This document shows, one piece after another, positions 12,070-19,668 of a stretch of DNA of 37,241 bases. The notes under the pieces were generated by a model. The model was not told where the DNA came from and searched no databases. It saw only the letters and a program-made list of their open reading frames with translations. Made by a program: the position numbers and the translations under genes. Location of the stretch: assembly GCA_020833255.1 (NCBI GenBank), contig JAJHQR010000009.1:1-37241 (forward strand), in the 5' to 3' direction. Origin of the DNA: Desulfurococcaceae archaeon. Lineage in GTDB: Archaea; Thermoproteota; Thermoprotei_A; Sulfolobales; NBVN01. How positions within the stretch are numbered: position 1 is the stretch's first letter; every line of letters starts with the position of its first letter.

Positions 12070-13068
12070 ATGAAAGGGATCTCGAAAACAATGGTAGCTA
12101 TAGTGGCGGTGGTAGTGGTCATACTGGCTGTTATTCTGGGTTATTATGCTTTAACCCCGCCGGCACCGTACAAGATCACCATATACACTGGGGGTACTGG
12201 AGGGGTCTACTACCCGCTAGGGGTTAAGCTAGCGGATCTACTGAATAAGTATGCTGGGGATAAGATAACTGCTTCAGCATCTTCGAGCGGTGCTTCGGTA
12301 GCTAACGCCAGAGCTTTGGGGACGGGTGACGCGAACCTGGTATTCATACAGAACGACATAGCTTACTACGCGTATAATGGGCTCTACATGTTCTCTGAAG
12401 GTAAGATAGGTAAGATAAGGGGGTTAGCGACGCTATACCCGGAAATAATTCAGATAATTGTGAGGGCTGATAGCGGGATAAAAACAATAAGTGATTTAGA
12501 GGGGAAGAGGGTTGCGGTGGGTGCGGCAGGGAGCGGGACTGCCGTGGAGGCGGAGATAATATTAAGAGCTTCCGGTGTGTGGGATAAGATAACTGTTCAG
12601 AATCTGGACTTCACGCAAGCTGCGCAAGCGCTCAAGCTAGGTCAGGTGGACGCGGCCTTCGTGGTAGCAGGTATTCCGACCTCCGCGGTTATGGAGTTAG
12701 CGGCTACGACCCCGATAAGCTTGGTTGAGATACCTGACGAGCTACTCAACACCCTCAAGCAGCAAGGCTACCTATTCTTCGTGCCGTTCACGGTACCTAA
12801 GGGAACGTACACGGGTTTGGAGAAAGACGTGAAGACCCTTGCTGTGAGAGCGATGCTAGCCGTAAGCTCAGACGTACCTGATGACGTGGCGTACACCATA
12901 CTTAAGGTCATGTTCGACCATCTAGATGAGTTAAAGCAAGCACACTCAAGAGCTCAAGACATAAGCTTAGATAAAGCTCTTGAGGGATTACCGATAAAGC
13001 TACACCCAGGAGCGGTCAAGTACTACCAAGACAAGGGAATCACAGTACCTCAAGAACTTAAGCCATGA
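12070..13068 (+). CDS. TAXI-family TRAP transporter solute-binding protein
   Basis: This is the extracytoplasmic binding protein of a TRAP transporter, the TAXI type that archaea use. A single N-terminal hydrophobic helix (about residues 6-28) would anchor it to the outer face of the membrane. The mature part opens with ITIYTGGTGGVYYPLG, the usual TAXI ligand-site start, followed by ANLVFIQNDIAYYAYNG and the hinge segment KRVAVGAAGSGT. It has 332 aa. It is first in a three-gene operon with DUF1850 and the fused permease. Ligands of TAXI proteins include glutamate and other dicarboxylates; nothing here fixes the substrate. The ATG follows GAGGT. Confidence 0.93.
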   Translation: MKGISKTMVAIVAVVVVILAVILGYYALTPPAPYKITIYTGGTGGVYYPLGVKLADLLNKYAGDKITASASSSGASVANARALGTGDANLVFIQNDIAYYAYNGLYMFSEGKIGKIRGLATLYPEIIQIIVRADSGIKTISDLEGKRVAVGAAGSGTAVEAEIILRASGVWDKITVQNLDFTQAAQALKLGQVDAAFVVAGIPTSAVMELAATTPISLVEIPDELLNTLKQQGYLFFVPFTVPKGTYTGLEKDVKTLAVRAMLAVSSDVPDDVAYTILKVMFDHLDELKQAHSRAQDISLDKALEGLPIKLHPGAVKYYQDKGITVPQELKP

Positions 13069-13074
13069 GGATAA

Positions 13075-13566
13075 ATGAGTTTGGTAAAGAAGAAATACTT
13101 TTTCCCTCTAATAATAACCACCGTAGCGTTAATAATCTTATTAACATATCCGGTAATAGAAGCGTGTAAGGTAGTGATTGACGGGACTGTATACGTGACC
13201 AGCCCCAACACAAGAGTGAGCATAAGACTAGAATACGAACACAGCGTTGAGCTATCAGAGATAACGGAAGTGTATGAGGTAACGAACTGTGAGATAAGGT
13301 TAGCGGAGTTTGTGTGGGCGGGGTATGGGGCAGGACTACCTTCAAGACCGGGTGATGCGCCGAATCAGTCGGTAAGCGTGGGCGGGAAGTACGTAGCAAG
13401 GAATATGATACTAAACACCACGACATTAAAAATAAGCATGAGGTACAGAGTCAACCCGGAAATAACTATCAACGGCGAGGAAGTAGTGAGTAAGGAAGAG
13501 ATAGTGGTCGAGGCGTGCACGAAAATCTCGGTGGTGGAATGGGTGTTTAGTCAGAAGCTGCGATAG
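13075..13566 (+). CDS. DUF1850 protein of the TAXI-TRAP operon
   Basis: This is a small DUF1850-family protein, commonly encoded between TAXI binding proteins and TRAP permeases. An N-terminal membrane helix (residues 9-27) precedes an extracellular beta-rich domain. The family pattern is visible: RLEYEHSVELSEITEVYEV, a hydrophobic stretch, then GYGAGLPSRPGD. Function is unknown; it may help couple the binding protein to the permease, which is inference from gene order. Several cysteines (for example EACKV, TNCEI and EACTK) could form disulfides outside the cell. GAGG overlaps the stop of the binding-protein gene, and the ATG follows after 6 nt, so translation is coupled. Confidence 0.82.
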   Translation: MSLVKKKYFFPLIITTVALIILLTYPVIEACKVVIDGTVYVTSPNTRVSIRLEYEHSVELSEITEVYEVTNCEIRLAEFVWAGYGAGLPSRPGDAPNQSVSVGGKYVARNMILNTTTLKISMRYRVNPEITINGEEVVSKEEIVVEACTKISVVEWVFSQKLR

Positions 13567-13577
13567 CTATTAATACT

Positions 13578-13630
13578 TAAATTGACTGCCTGTTAATATC
13601 TTCTTGTTGAGAGGCGTCCTAAATTGACTG
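13578..13630 (+). repeat. 11-bp direct repeat around the TRAP permease start
   Basis: TAAATTGACTG occurs at 13578-13588 and again at 13620-13630, 42 bp apart. The second copy contains the TTG start of the permease. The first copy would open a four-codon frame ending in TAA. It may be chance, a small duplication or a leftover of an older start region. Confidence 0.35.
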
Positions 13631-15738
13631 AAGCATTAACTATTGAGAGAGCTAAGTCAGGATGGCTAGCTAAGCTTATATTAGTTCTGGGTGTCGTGTT
13701 CGCTCTATACGAGCTATTTTTCGTGATGGGGCTTAACTTCTCGCTCTACACCATATTAAGGAGGGTGGGGCTAGACGTTAAGCTCTTGCTTTATGCTCCG
13801 GACATACAGCAGAGCATGGCCTTCCTGCTAGGCTTGCTGATGTTGGCGGCCTACATAGTATACCCAGCGACAAAAAAGGTTAAGACGGACAAGATACCTG
13901 CTTATGACTATGTGCTCGGCACGGCAGCCCTGATCTCAATGCTTTACTTAGTGATCATATACCCTGTAGTGGTTCAGTACGGGTATGTTGAAGCAACACT
14001 CCCTAACGTGTTAATGCCTCTGATAGCTATAATACTCCTCTTAGAAGCTTCTAGAAGGTCTTTAGGTGTGGCGTTGCCTGCAATAGCTTCGGTAGTTATG
14101 TTCTTAGGAGTTACTTACGAGGGATTTAACATTAGGAGATTCATTAACCACATGTTCTATGCTAGGGAGGGGATATTCGCTATCCCGCTATACGTGATGG
14201 TCTCATACGTGTTCGCGTTCGTCTTCTTCGGCTCGATACTAGAAAAGATAGGGATCGGAGACTACATAACGAAATTCGTGATGTCTTTGGTAGGGCATAG
14301 GTGGGGAGGTCCCGCGAAAACAGCGGTAGTGGCTAGCGCTCTCATGGGGACTGTCTCAGGAAGCTCGGTAGCGAACGTCTTAACGACGGGCACTTTCACA
14401 ATACCTTTAATGAAGAGAGCTGGTTACCCGCCTGAGGTAGCTGGAGCTGTCGAGCCGGCTGCATCAACCGGGGGACAACTAATGCCCCCGGTTATGGGGG
14501 CCGCGGCGTTCGTCATGGCTCAATTTCTTGGGAGGCCTTACAGAGACATAATAATAGCTGCCGCAATACCAGCTATCCTCTACTTCACTTCGGTATATAT
14601 CTTCATAGATAGGGTGACTAAGAAGCTTGGGATAAGGCCTATCTCCAGAGAATTACTACCTAGTTTTAAGGAGTTAGCTCGCGGGATATACTTGCTTAGC
14701 CCAATACCTGTGGTCACGTATCTCCTGCTTTCAGGTCTTGAACCACAGTATAGTGCTTTAGGCGCTATAGGGGCCGCCATTATTTCAGCCTGGATCTATC
14801 AAAGAACGATAGGGGTTATGCCTAAGCTACTAGTCACCGGCTCGATAATCTTGGTAGGCGTGATCTCCTACTTCCTAGGATTACCTGTTAGTGCGGCAAT
14901 ATTCTTCGCTGGGGTGATCTCCGTTTTCGTAGCGATACTCATAGGCTACGTAATAAGAGAGAGTCATGAGATGACGTCAGCACTACTTAAAGCGTTTGAC
15001 TCAAGCTTCAGGAGCGCTATGACGGTCTTCTTCGCGGCGTCATGCGCGGGATTGATACAAGGAGTTCTCACGATGACTGGGTGGGCCGCAACCATAGGGT
15101 ATCAGTTAGTAGAGATATCCGGCGGCAACATATTCGTTTTAATGGTTACCGCGATGTCTATAAGCCTGGTTCTGGGCATGGGCGTTCCTACGACAGCTAA
15201 CTACATAATAACCTCTACGATAGTGGGTGCGCCGATGGCTAGAGCGATAGCAGGAATAACTGGCGTAGATCTGGAAATGGCTAAACTAGCGGCACATATG
15301 TTCGTCTTCTACTTCGGTATACTAGCTGACTTAACACCTCCGGTAGCGCTAGCTTCGTATGCTGGCACACTACTAGCTAAGTCGGAATTCTGGAAAACAG
15401 CTTTTAACGCTACTAAGTATGCGTTGGCTGGCTACTTAGTGCCGTACATATTCGTCCTGGATCCCGCGTTACTCATACTTCCGGCGGGCGGGATAACTCC
15501 TTACGTGATTTACAGGATCGCTTACGGCATAACGAACACGGCGCTCTCAATACTGATGCTAAGTGCCGGCATAGTTGGTTGGCACGGTACGCACATAGGT
15601 AAATTGCAGAGAGGGTTGCTCATAGCGCTCGGAATAGCTAACTTAACGCCATACGAGTATATAACACCTATCCTAGCAGCCGCTTACGTAGGGCTTTACG
15701 CGTACAACGTGAGGAAAGCTAAGGTGTTATCGCAGTAG
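13624..15738 (+). CDS. TRAP transporter permease, fused 4TM/12TM
   Basis: This membrane subunit carries the small (DctQ-like) and large (DctM-like) TRAP permease parts in one 704-residue chain, as usual for TAXI systems. It drives uptake with an ion gradient, not ATP. Hydrophobic helices run throughout. The DctM signatures TVSGSSVANVLTTGTFTIPLM (about residues 241-261) and STGGQLMPPVMGAAAF, with the repeat GMGVPTTANYIITSTI (about 519-534) in the second half, are the ion and substrate sites. The start is TTG with GAGGCG 8 nt upstream. A gap of 57 nt separates it from DUF1850. The stop directly abuts the omega-RNA-like relic. Confidence 0.93.
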   Translation: MTEALTIERAKSGWLAKLILVLGVVFALYELFFVMGLNFSLYTILRRVGLDVKLLLYAPDIQQSMAFLLGLLMLAAYIVYPATKKVKTDKIPAYDYVLGTAALISMLYLVIIYPVVVQYGYVEATLPNVLMPLIAIILLLEASRRSLGVALPAIASVVMFLGVTYEGFNIRRFINHMFYAREGIFAIPLYVMVSYVFAFVFFGSILEKIGIGDYITKFVMSLVGHRWGGPAKTAVVASALMGTVSGSSVANVLTTGTFTIPLMKRAGYPPEVAGAVEPAASTGGQLMPPVMGAAAFVMAQFLGRPYRDIIIAAAIPAILYFTSVYIFIDRVTKKLGIRPISRELLPSFKELARGIYLLSPIPVVTYLLLSGLEPQYSALGAIGAAIISAWIYQRTIGVMPKLLVTGSIILVGVISYFLGLPVSAAIFFAGVISVFVAILIGYVIRESHEMTSALLKAFDSSFRSAMTVFFAASCAGLIQGVLTMTGWAATIGYQLVEISGGNIFVLMVTAMSISLVLGMGVPTTANYIITSTIVGAPMARAIAGITGVDLEMAKLAAHMFVFYFGILADLTPPVALASYAGTLLAKSEFWKTAFNATKYALAGYLVPYIFVLDPALLILPAGGITPYVIYRIAYGITNTALSILMLSAGIVGWHGTHIGKLQRGLLIALGIANLTPYEYITPILAAAYVGLYAYNVRKAKVLSQ

Positions 15739-15860
15739 CCCGCAGGGTGATGAGCTCTGCGGGATGAGGGTCGTGAGCCCCAAACCAGCAAATGAGGCTG
15801 GGAGCGCGAAGCCCCAGCTAAACGCTGGAAACCCCCACCATTTAGGACGAGGTAGCTCAT
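15739..15860 (+). mobile_element. Solo tnpB 3' end / omega-RNA-like relic, second type
   Basis: One frame reads GDELCGMRVVSPKPANEAGS, then AKPQLNAGNPHHLGRGSS and TAG, which is the C-terminal style of crenarchaeal TnpB proteins. No tnpB body precedes it; the TRAP permease stop is directly upstream. The DNA folds well: CCCGCAG pairs with CTGCGGG, GGG-TCGTGA-GCCC, CCAGC-AAATGA-GGCTGG, and CCAGC-TAAAC-GCTGG. It ends in GAAACCCCCACCATTTAGG, the usual form of the end of an archaeal omega-RNA scaffold. The stop overlaps the stop of the convergent dehydrogenase gene. Either it is debris of an IS605/IS1341 element or a retained guide-like RNA. The frame being intact is consistent with a recent loss. 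Confidence 0.68.
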
Positions 15861-16840
15861 AGACCGGGCTTGATGCAACCCTCTTTATTAACGACTGTGT
15901 AGGGTAGCTTACCCTCCTTAAGGAACCTCACAACCTCCTTAGCTACGAACTCGCTTGTCCCTCTGAGTGCTTCGTAAGCGAAGCCGGCGATATGCGGTGT
16001 GAGAACGACGTTCTCAAGCTTCGTCAACTCGGAATCTCTTGGCAGGGGCTCGATCGTGTAGACGTCTAGTCCTGCACGCACCCTACCCTCACTTAACGCC
16101 TTAATTAAGGCTTCCTCATCTATCACTGGACCTCTTGAAACGTTAACTATGATGGCTCCCGGCTTAATTAATGAGAGCTCTCTATGACTTATGAGTCCCT
16201 TAGTCTCGGGTGTGAGAGCGATAGTAACTAAGATCACGTCCGAAGTCTTCAAGAGCTCCTCGAAATCCACGTACTTCACGTCAAGACTGTGCTCGACCTC
16301 GGTCTTCCTAGACCTACTCCAGTAAACGACCTCTGCTCCAAGAGCTCTGAAAAGCTTAGCGGCCTCGGAACCAACCCTGCCTAACCCGACGATACCGACT
16401 CTCTTACCTCTTAAGGTGGTGGTGATGAGGTTTCTCTGTGTGTCAGGTCCCCAACCACCGGACCTCACGACCCTATCACCTCTTACCACGTTCTTCATGA
16501 CTGCCAGGACTAGCGCGAGAGCGTGTTCGGCTACTGCTTGAGCTATGGCGTCAGGCGCGTTAGCTACGCACACACCCCTCCTACTAGCTTCCGCAACATC
16601 AACTCTGTCAAGTCCTGAACCGTGAACAAACAATAACTTAAGGTTGGGAGCTAAATCCATCAACTCCTTACCAAACGACTGCCAGGGAGGGATCACGACG
16701 ACCACAGCACTCCTTAAGTGTTCCTCAAACCACTCTCTAGGAGGTGTTTGACCGTCGAAATACTCGAACTCAACACCCTCACTACTCAGAACGTCGAAAG
16801 CTATCCTGTTGGGCTTGAAAGTGAAGACCACTAAACCCAT
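15857..16840 (-). CDS. D-isomer-specific 2-hydroxyacid dehydrogenase
   Basis: This NAD(P)-dependent enzyme of the glyoxylate reductase/phosphoglycerate dehydrogenase superfamily should interconvert a 2-oxoacid and a D-2-hydroxyacid. The dinucleotide-binding loop is GLGRVG at 152-157. The catalytic triad is complete: R236 in NVSRGP, E264 in YTIEP and H283 in LTPHIAG. There is no C-terminal ACT domain, so it is not the long PGDH form; the 327 aa fit glyoxylate or hydroxypyruvate reductases. The exact substrate cannot be told. The ORF-track GTG (16846) overlaps the GAGGT ribosome site; ATG 16840 has the right spacing. Its 3' end converges on, and overlaps by four bases, the tnpB-tail relic. Confidence 0.9.
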   Translation of the reverse strand: MGLVVFTFKPNRIAFDVLSSEGVEFEYFDGQTPPREWFEEHLRSAVVVVIPPWQSFGKELMDLAPNLKLLFVHGSGLDRVDVAEASRRGVCVANAPDAIAQAVAEHALALVLAVMKNVVRGDRVVRSGGWGPDTQRNLITTTLRGKRVGIVGLGRVGSEAAKLFRALGAEVVYWSRSRKTEVEHSLDVKYVDFEELLKTSDVILVTIALTPETKGLISHRELSLIKPGAIIVNVSRGPVIDEEALIKALSEGRVRAGLDVYTIEPLPRDSELTKLENVVLTPHIAGFAYEALRGTSEFVAKEVVRFLKEGKLPYTVVNKEGCIKPGL

Positions 16841-17006
16841 ACACACACCTCAGAAAATAACGACGGAAGCAAAATAAATGTAAGCAAGTATAAGGCGTGA
16901 GCGGCGTGAGTGAGTCAACGTTAAGACGTTGGGGGAGAGGGGTAGTTGCGTTAAGTAGACGTGAAATAAATAAAAATCTTAGAGAACACCAACTAAGGTG
17001 GTTAGA

Positions 17007-17252
17007 GTGGGCGGTGTTAAAGCGTACGTGCTGGTGACTACTAGTATAGGGCTGGAGTACGACATAGCTGAGGAAATAATGAAGCTCGAGGACGAGAACG
17101 TTAAAGTATCCGTAGACGTGGTGTTCGGGGAGTACGACCTGGTAGTGACTGCGGAAGGTAAGGATCTTAAAGACATAGATAAGCTAGTCACTAACATCAG
17201 GAGGATAAGCGGCGTCACGAAAACAGTAACGCTAATATCATCAAGAGGTTAA
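17007..17252 (+). CDS. Stand-alone Lrp/AsnC ligand-binding (RAM) domain protein
   Basis: This small protein (81 aa) is the C-terminal effector domain of Lrp/AsnC regulators without the DNA-binding part. AYVLVTTSIG, the DVVFGEYDLVV core strand and SGVTKTVTLI at the end are the characteristic pattern. Such proteins form rings and bind amino acids; in archaea some may act as sensors beside other regulators. The ORF-track GTG (16998) lies within the ribosome site. AAGGTGG, a 5-nt spacer and GTG 17007 give the preferred start. An AAATAAATAAAAA TATA-like run at 16965-16977 would start the transcript about 10 nt earlier. The small gene that follows is probably in the same operon. Confidence 0.87.
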   Translation: MGGVKAYVLVTTSIGLEYDIAEEIMKLEDENVKVSVDVVFGEYDLVVTAEGKDLKDIDKLVTNIRRISGVTKTVTLISSRG

Positions 17253-17260
17253 GAAACTGA

Positions 17261-17509
17261 ATGAGTACCGAAGTGGACAACCTAGTGAGAAGATTGCTGA
17301 CGAGGAGAGAGGAATTCTTCGATAAATCAAACGTCCTGAACTCGGATGGTAGGCGCCTCCTAAACAAGGTAATAAGGATGGTTTTGAGTGAGTACCCCGA
17401 ATTACGTAAGTTAGCGAGCAAGACTAGGAAGAACCCGACGCTAGAGAACGTAACTAGATTAGCCGAGGAGATAACGCGCGTGCGTGAATTAAAGAAGTCA
17501 CACACTTGA
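17261..17509 (+). CDS. Small basic helical protein of unknown function
   Basis: I do not recognise this 82-residue protein. It is rich in arginine, lysine, glutamate and leucine, has no cysteine, no signal peptide and no membrane segment, and should be almost wholly alpha-helical (for example DNLVRRLLTRREEFF and RLAEEITRVRELKK). The ATG follows the RAM-domain gene by 8 nt, with GAGGT about 10 nt upstream inside that gene, so co-translation is likely. The codon style matches its neighbours and it ends just before the convergent SPL-like gene. It might bind nucleic acid or a protein partner. The overlapping minus-strand ORF (17215-17505) looks like a shadow. Confidence 0.6.
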   Translation: MSTEVDNLVRRLLTRREEFFDKSNVLNSDGRRLLNKVIRMVLSEYPELRKLASKTRKNPTLENVTRLAEEITRVRELKKSHT

Positions 17510-17534
17510 TGAAGCCCGGCGTTCCCTCAGGTAA

Positions 17535-18371
17535 CTAGGAACTGAAAGCCGGTATACAAGTAACGTTCCTCTCTCTGCAGATTTTCTGAAGTCTTTCCTC
17601 AACGGACCTACGCCATGAAGTGAAGTCACGGCCCCTAACATATTTTTCAGGGGATAACCCCAGGGTCTTGAAGAAGTTGCTTATCTCTTCCTTATATCTG
17701 AGCCAGTCGTAGTAAAGCGTTGAGTTAGTCTCACGCGCTACCTCAACAACCCCCTCGATAGTGCTTGAATTGTCGTTAAGTCCTGGAATTATGGGGCCAA
17801 AGAAAACCCATGTCTTAATACCTGATTCGCTAACTCTTGCTAGAGCCCTCACCCTCGCCGTGGGTGGAGGGGCTCTAACCTCAATTCCTCTTAACGCGGA
17901 GTTATCTACTGAGGTTATCGTGAACCCAACCTCAACTAGGTCGCTATGCTGGGTCAGGATATCTAAGTCTCTTAAGACTAGAGGAGACTTAGTCTGTATG
18001 ACGACCTTGAAGCCTGCTCTAAGAAGGACTTCAAGAGACGCTCTAGTTAACTTAGTTAAGGCCTCTATAGGTTGGTAAGGGTCTGTAGTGGTTGAGAGAC
18101 CTACGGAGCCCGGGCGAACCCTCCTAACCTCAGCCCTCAGCAAGTCTACCACGTTCTTCTTAACGTAGATCACGTCACCCCAACGAGTCCTGGGTTCTTC
18201 AAACCTGCAGTAACTCCTCGCATAGCAGTAACTACATTTATGGTAGCACCCGATGTAGGGGTTTAAAGCGTAGTCTAGGTCTGGTAGTCCGGACTTGCTG
18301 AGGGCTGTGGATGCGTGAATAAAGACGTACTCTACCCAGCCTTTACGTACTCTTCCTACAGAAAGAGTCAA
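17535..18371 (-). CDS. SPL-like radical SAM protein (COG1533)
   Basis: This is a radical SAM enzyme resembling the spore photoproduct lyase group, often labelled DNA repair photolyase. The cluster motif CX3CX2C is C42-C46-C49 in GCYHKCSYCYA, preceded by the typical LNPYIG. SVGLSTTTDPYQPIE and VVIQTKSPLVLRDLDIL are conserved SAM-domain strands. Its substrate is unknown, and true photoproduct repair is unproven for archaeal members. The start is TTG with GGAGGGTG upstream inside nreA, overlapping that gene by 29 nt, so it is coupled to a repair gene. The 278 aa are normal for the group. It is the last gene of the long minus-strand run. Confidence 0.85.
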   Translation of the reverse strand: MTLSVGRVRKGWVEYVFIHASTALSKSGLPDLDYALNPYIGCYHKCSYCYARSYCRFEEPRTRWGDVIYVKKNVVDLLRAEVRRVRPGSVGLSTTTDPYQPIEALTKLTRASLEVLLRAGFKVVIQTKSPLVLRDLDILTQHSDLVEVGFTITSVDNSALRGIEVRAPPPTARVRALARVSESGIKTWVFFGPIIPGLNDNSSTIEGVVEVARETNSTLYYDWLRYKEEISNFFKTLGLSPEKYVRGRDFTSWRRSVEERLQKICRERNVTCIPAFSS

Positions 18372-19668
18372 GCGTTCTCACCCTCCCGTAATTTCTTAGG
18401 ATGTAAGAGTACCTCACGATCTCCTCTACGCTGACGCGTGTACGACCCTTCAGGAAACCCAACACCTCGTTTAAGTCGCTAAACCTCGCCGGCCTAGACT
18501 CAAACAACTTCCTGATGTTCTCTCTGACGAACCAGACCCCGATAGGTATGTTGAACCCCTCGTAGATCTCCCTGTACAAGAAGACCGTGGCTTGCCTTCC
18601 CAGCCTGTGGAGGAGGTGCTCGGCGACTCCTAAGCGGGCAGCGTAGTAGCAACCTCCGGTCAACGCGTATTCAGACTTCCCTGAAGGACCTTCGTGATCG
18701 CCCCCGATCGCTACCCTAATCCCTGAGGGGTTCCACGTGCTGCCAGGGAACCAAGCCTCAACCCACTCATAACTCCAAACACCTGGTAGCAGAACCGCCA
18801 CGAAGAGATTCTTCATGTACTCCCTCACATAGACCAAGATCTCCCCGAGCTCCGGTAAACCCCTCACTTTCTTGATTAAAGACCTGGAGATGATGTCGTC
18901 AACCGCTGTTATGGACCACCTAGTGGGGACTAACCTCCTGTCCGTGAATTTACCTAAAGCACCTACAGAGAAGATCCTCTGTATTCTGGAGACGGGGACG
19001 CCTTCCTTATAAAGTAGTAAGACGGCTTCAACAGCTTTTAAGTCCGTGTCACCGAAGACTTTCTCAACGGGTCTCCCGAAGTACGGATTGCTAACCACTC
19101 TAACATCTCTTAACAAAGCTCTCGGACCGAATGGCGGGACCTCCTCACCGAAGAGAGGTTTCCTGAAATATTTCTTGTCTAGGAGGACCTCAACATCCAC
19201 GGGCTTCTCGGAAAGAGCGAGTTCCTGAATCTTGGCTACGTAATTGGTTCCTACGTCCCGGACCTTGACTTGAGTAACTCCGACGACCATGGAGAGTCTC
19301 TTAACGAGTATGTCTTCTAAGGATTTACCTATCCACACTTCAGGCAGTTCGTATTCTTTGGTGTCGCCTACTTGAGGGGGTAGTGAGGGTCCTACGTTGA
19401 CTTTAGGATAGCCTACCCTCCCAACAAAGACGGAGGGTGGTGAGGAACCCTCAATGAGGTCGCTGAACTTAACGAGCTTCACGCTGACCCTACTGTAAAA
19501 CTCTACTAGTAGTGGGCAGTAAGTGAGCCCGCATAAGTACCTAGACCCTCTGCACAGACTGCAGATCTCCCCTCTAATCAATTCCTCAAGCCTAATATTA
19601 CTTACGTTAACACGAGTATTAAGAGTTAACACGTGCGTTACTCTACTGAAACCTTGCTTAACAACCAA
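18343..19668 (-). CDS. nreA: Nre-family archaeal DNA repair protein
   Basis: Nre proteins are archaeal repair factors that work with PCNA, supported genetically in Haloferax. The N-terminus has four cysteines in zinc-finger spacing (C36, C39, C46 and C51 in CSLCRGSRYLCGLTYC). The central part has the conserved PPFGPRALLRDVRVVSNPYF and the GGCYYAARLGVAEHLL segment. The C-terminus ends in RTLDSFCRK, which resembles a PCNA-interacting box but has cysteine where a second aromatic is usual. The annotated TTG lacks a clear ribosome site and overlaps the DUF4350 gene by 31 nt. GTG 19632, just after that gene's stop, is an alternative (429 aa). It is downstream of the surface cluster and upstream of the SPL-like gene. 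Confidence 0.88.
   Translation of the reverse strand: MVVKQGFSRVTHVLTLNTRVNVSNIRLEELIRGEICSLCRGSRYLCGLTYCPLLVEFYSRVSVKLVKFSDLIEGSSPPSVFVGRVGYPKVNVGPSLPPQVGDTKEYELPEVWIGKSLEDILVKRLSMVVGVTQVKVRDVGTNYVAKIQELALSEKPVDVEVLLDKKYFRKPLFGEEVPPFGPRALLRDVRVVSNPYFGRPVEKVFGDTDLKAVEAVLLLYKEGVPVSRIQRIFSVGALGKFTDRRLVPTRWSITAVDDIISRSLIKKVRGLPELGEILVYVREYMKNLFVAVLLPGVWSYEWVEAWFPGSTWNPSGIRVAIGGDHEGPSGKSEYALTGGCYYAARLGVAEHLLHRLGRQATVFLYREIYEGFNIPIGVWFVRENIRKLFESRPARFSDLNEVLGFLKGRTRVSVEEIVRYSYILRNYGRVRTLDSFCRKST

Noticed and set aside
13058-13426. 122-aa minus-strand ORF opposite DUF1850
   Set aside because: Low-complexity S/L/P-rich translation that mirrors the codons of DUF1850; no ribosome site and no family look.
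15696-15878. 60-aa minus-strand ORF across the tnpB-tail relic
   Set aside because: It is the complement of the structured relic and the end of the permease gene; it has no independent support.
16916-16931. CAACGT-TAAG-ACGTTG hairpin between the dehydrogenase and RAM genes
   Set aside because: Perfect but only 6 bp, with no T-run and no second copy; it could be chance or a minor operator.
17215-17505. 96-aa minus-strand ORF opposite the 82-aa gene
   Set aside because: S/L/F-rich shadow. The plus-strand frame has a ribosome site, correct spacing to its neighbour and charged helical composition.
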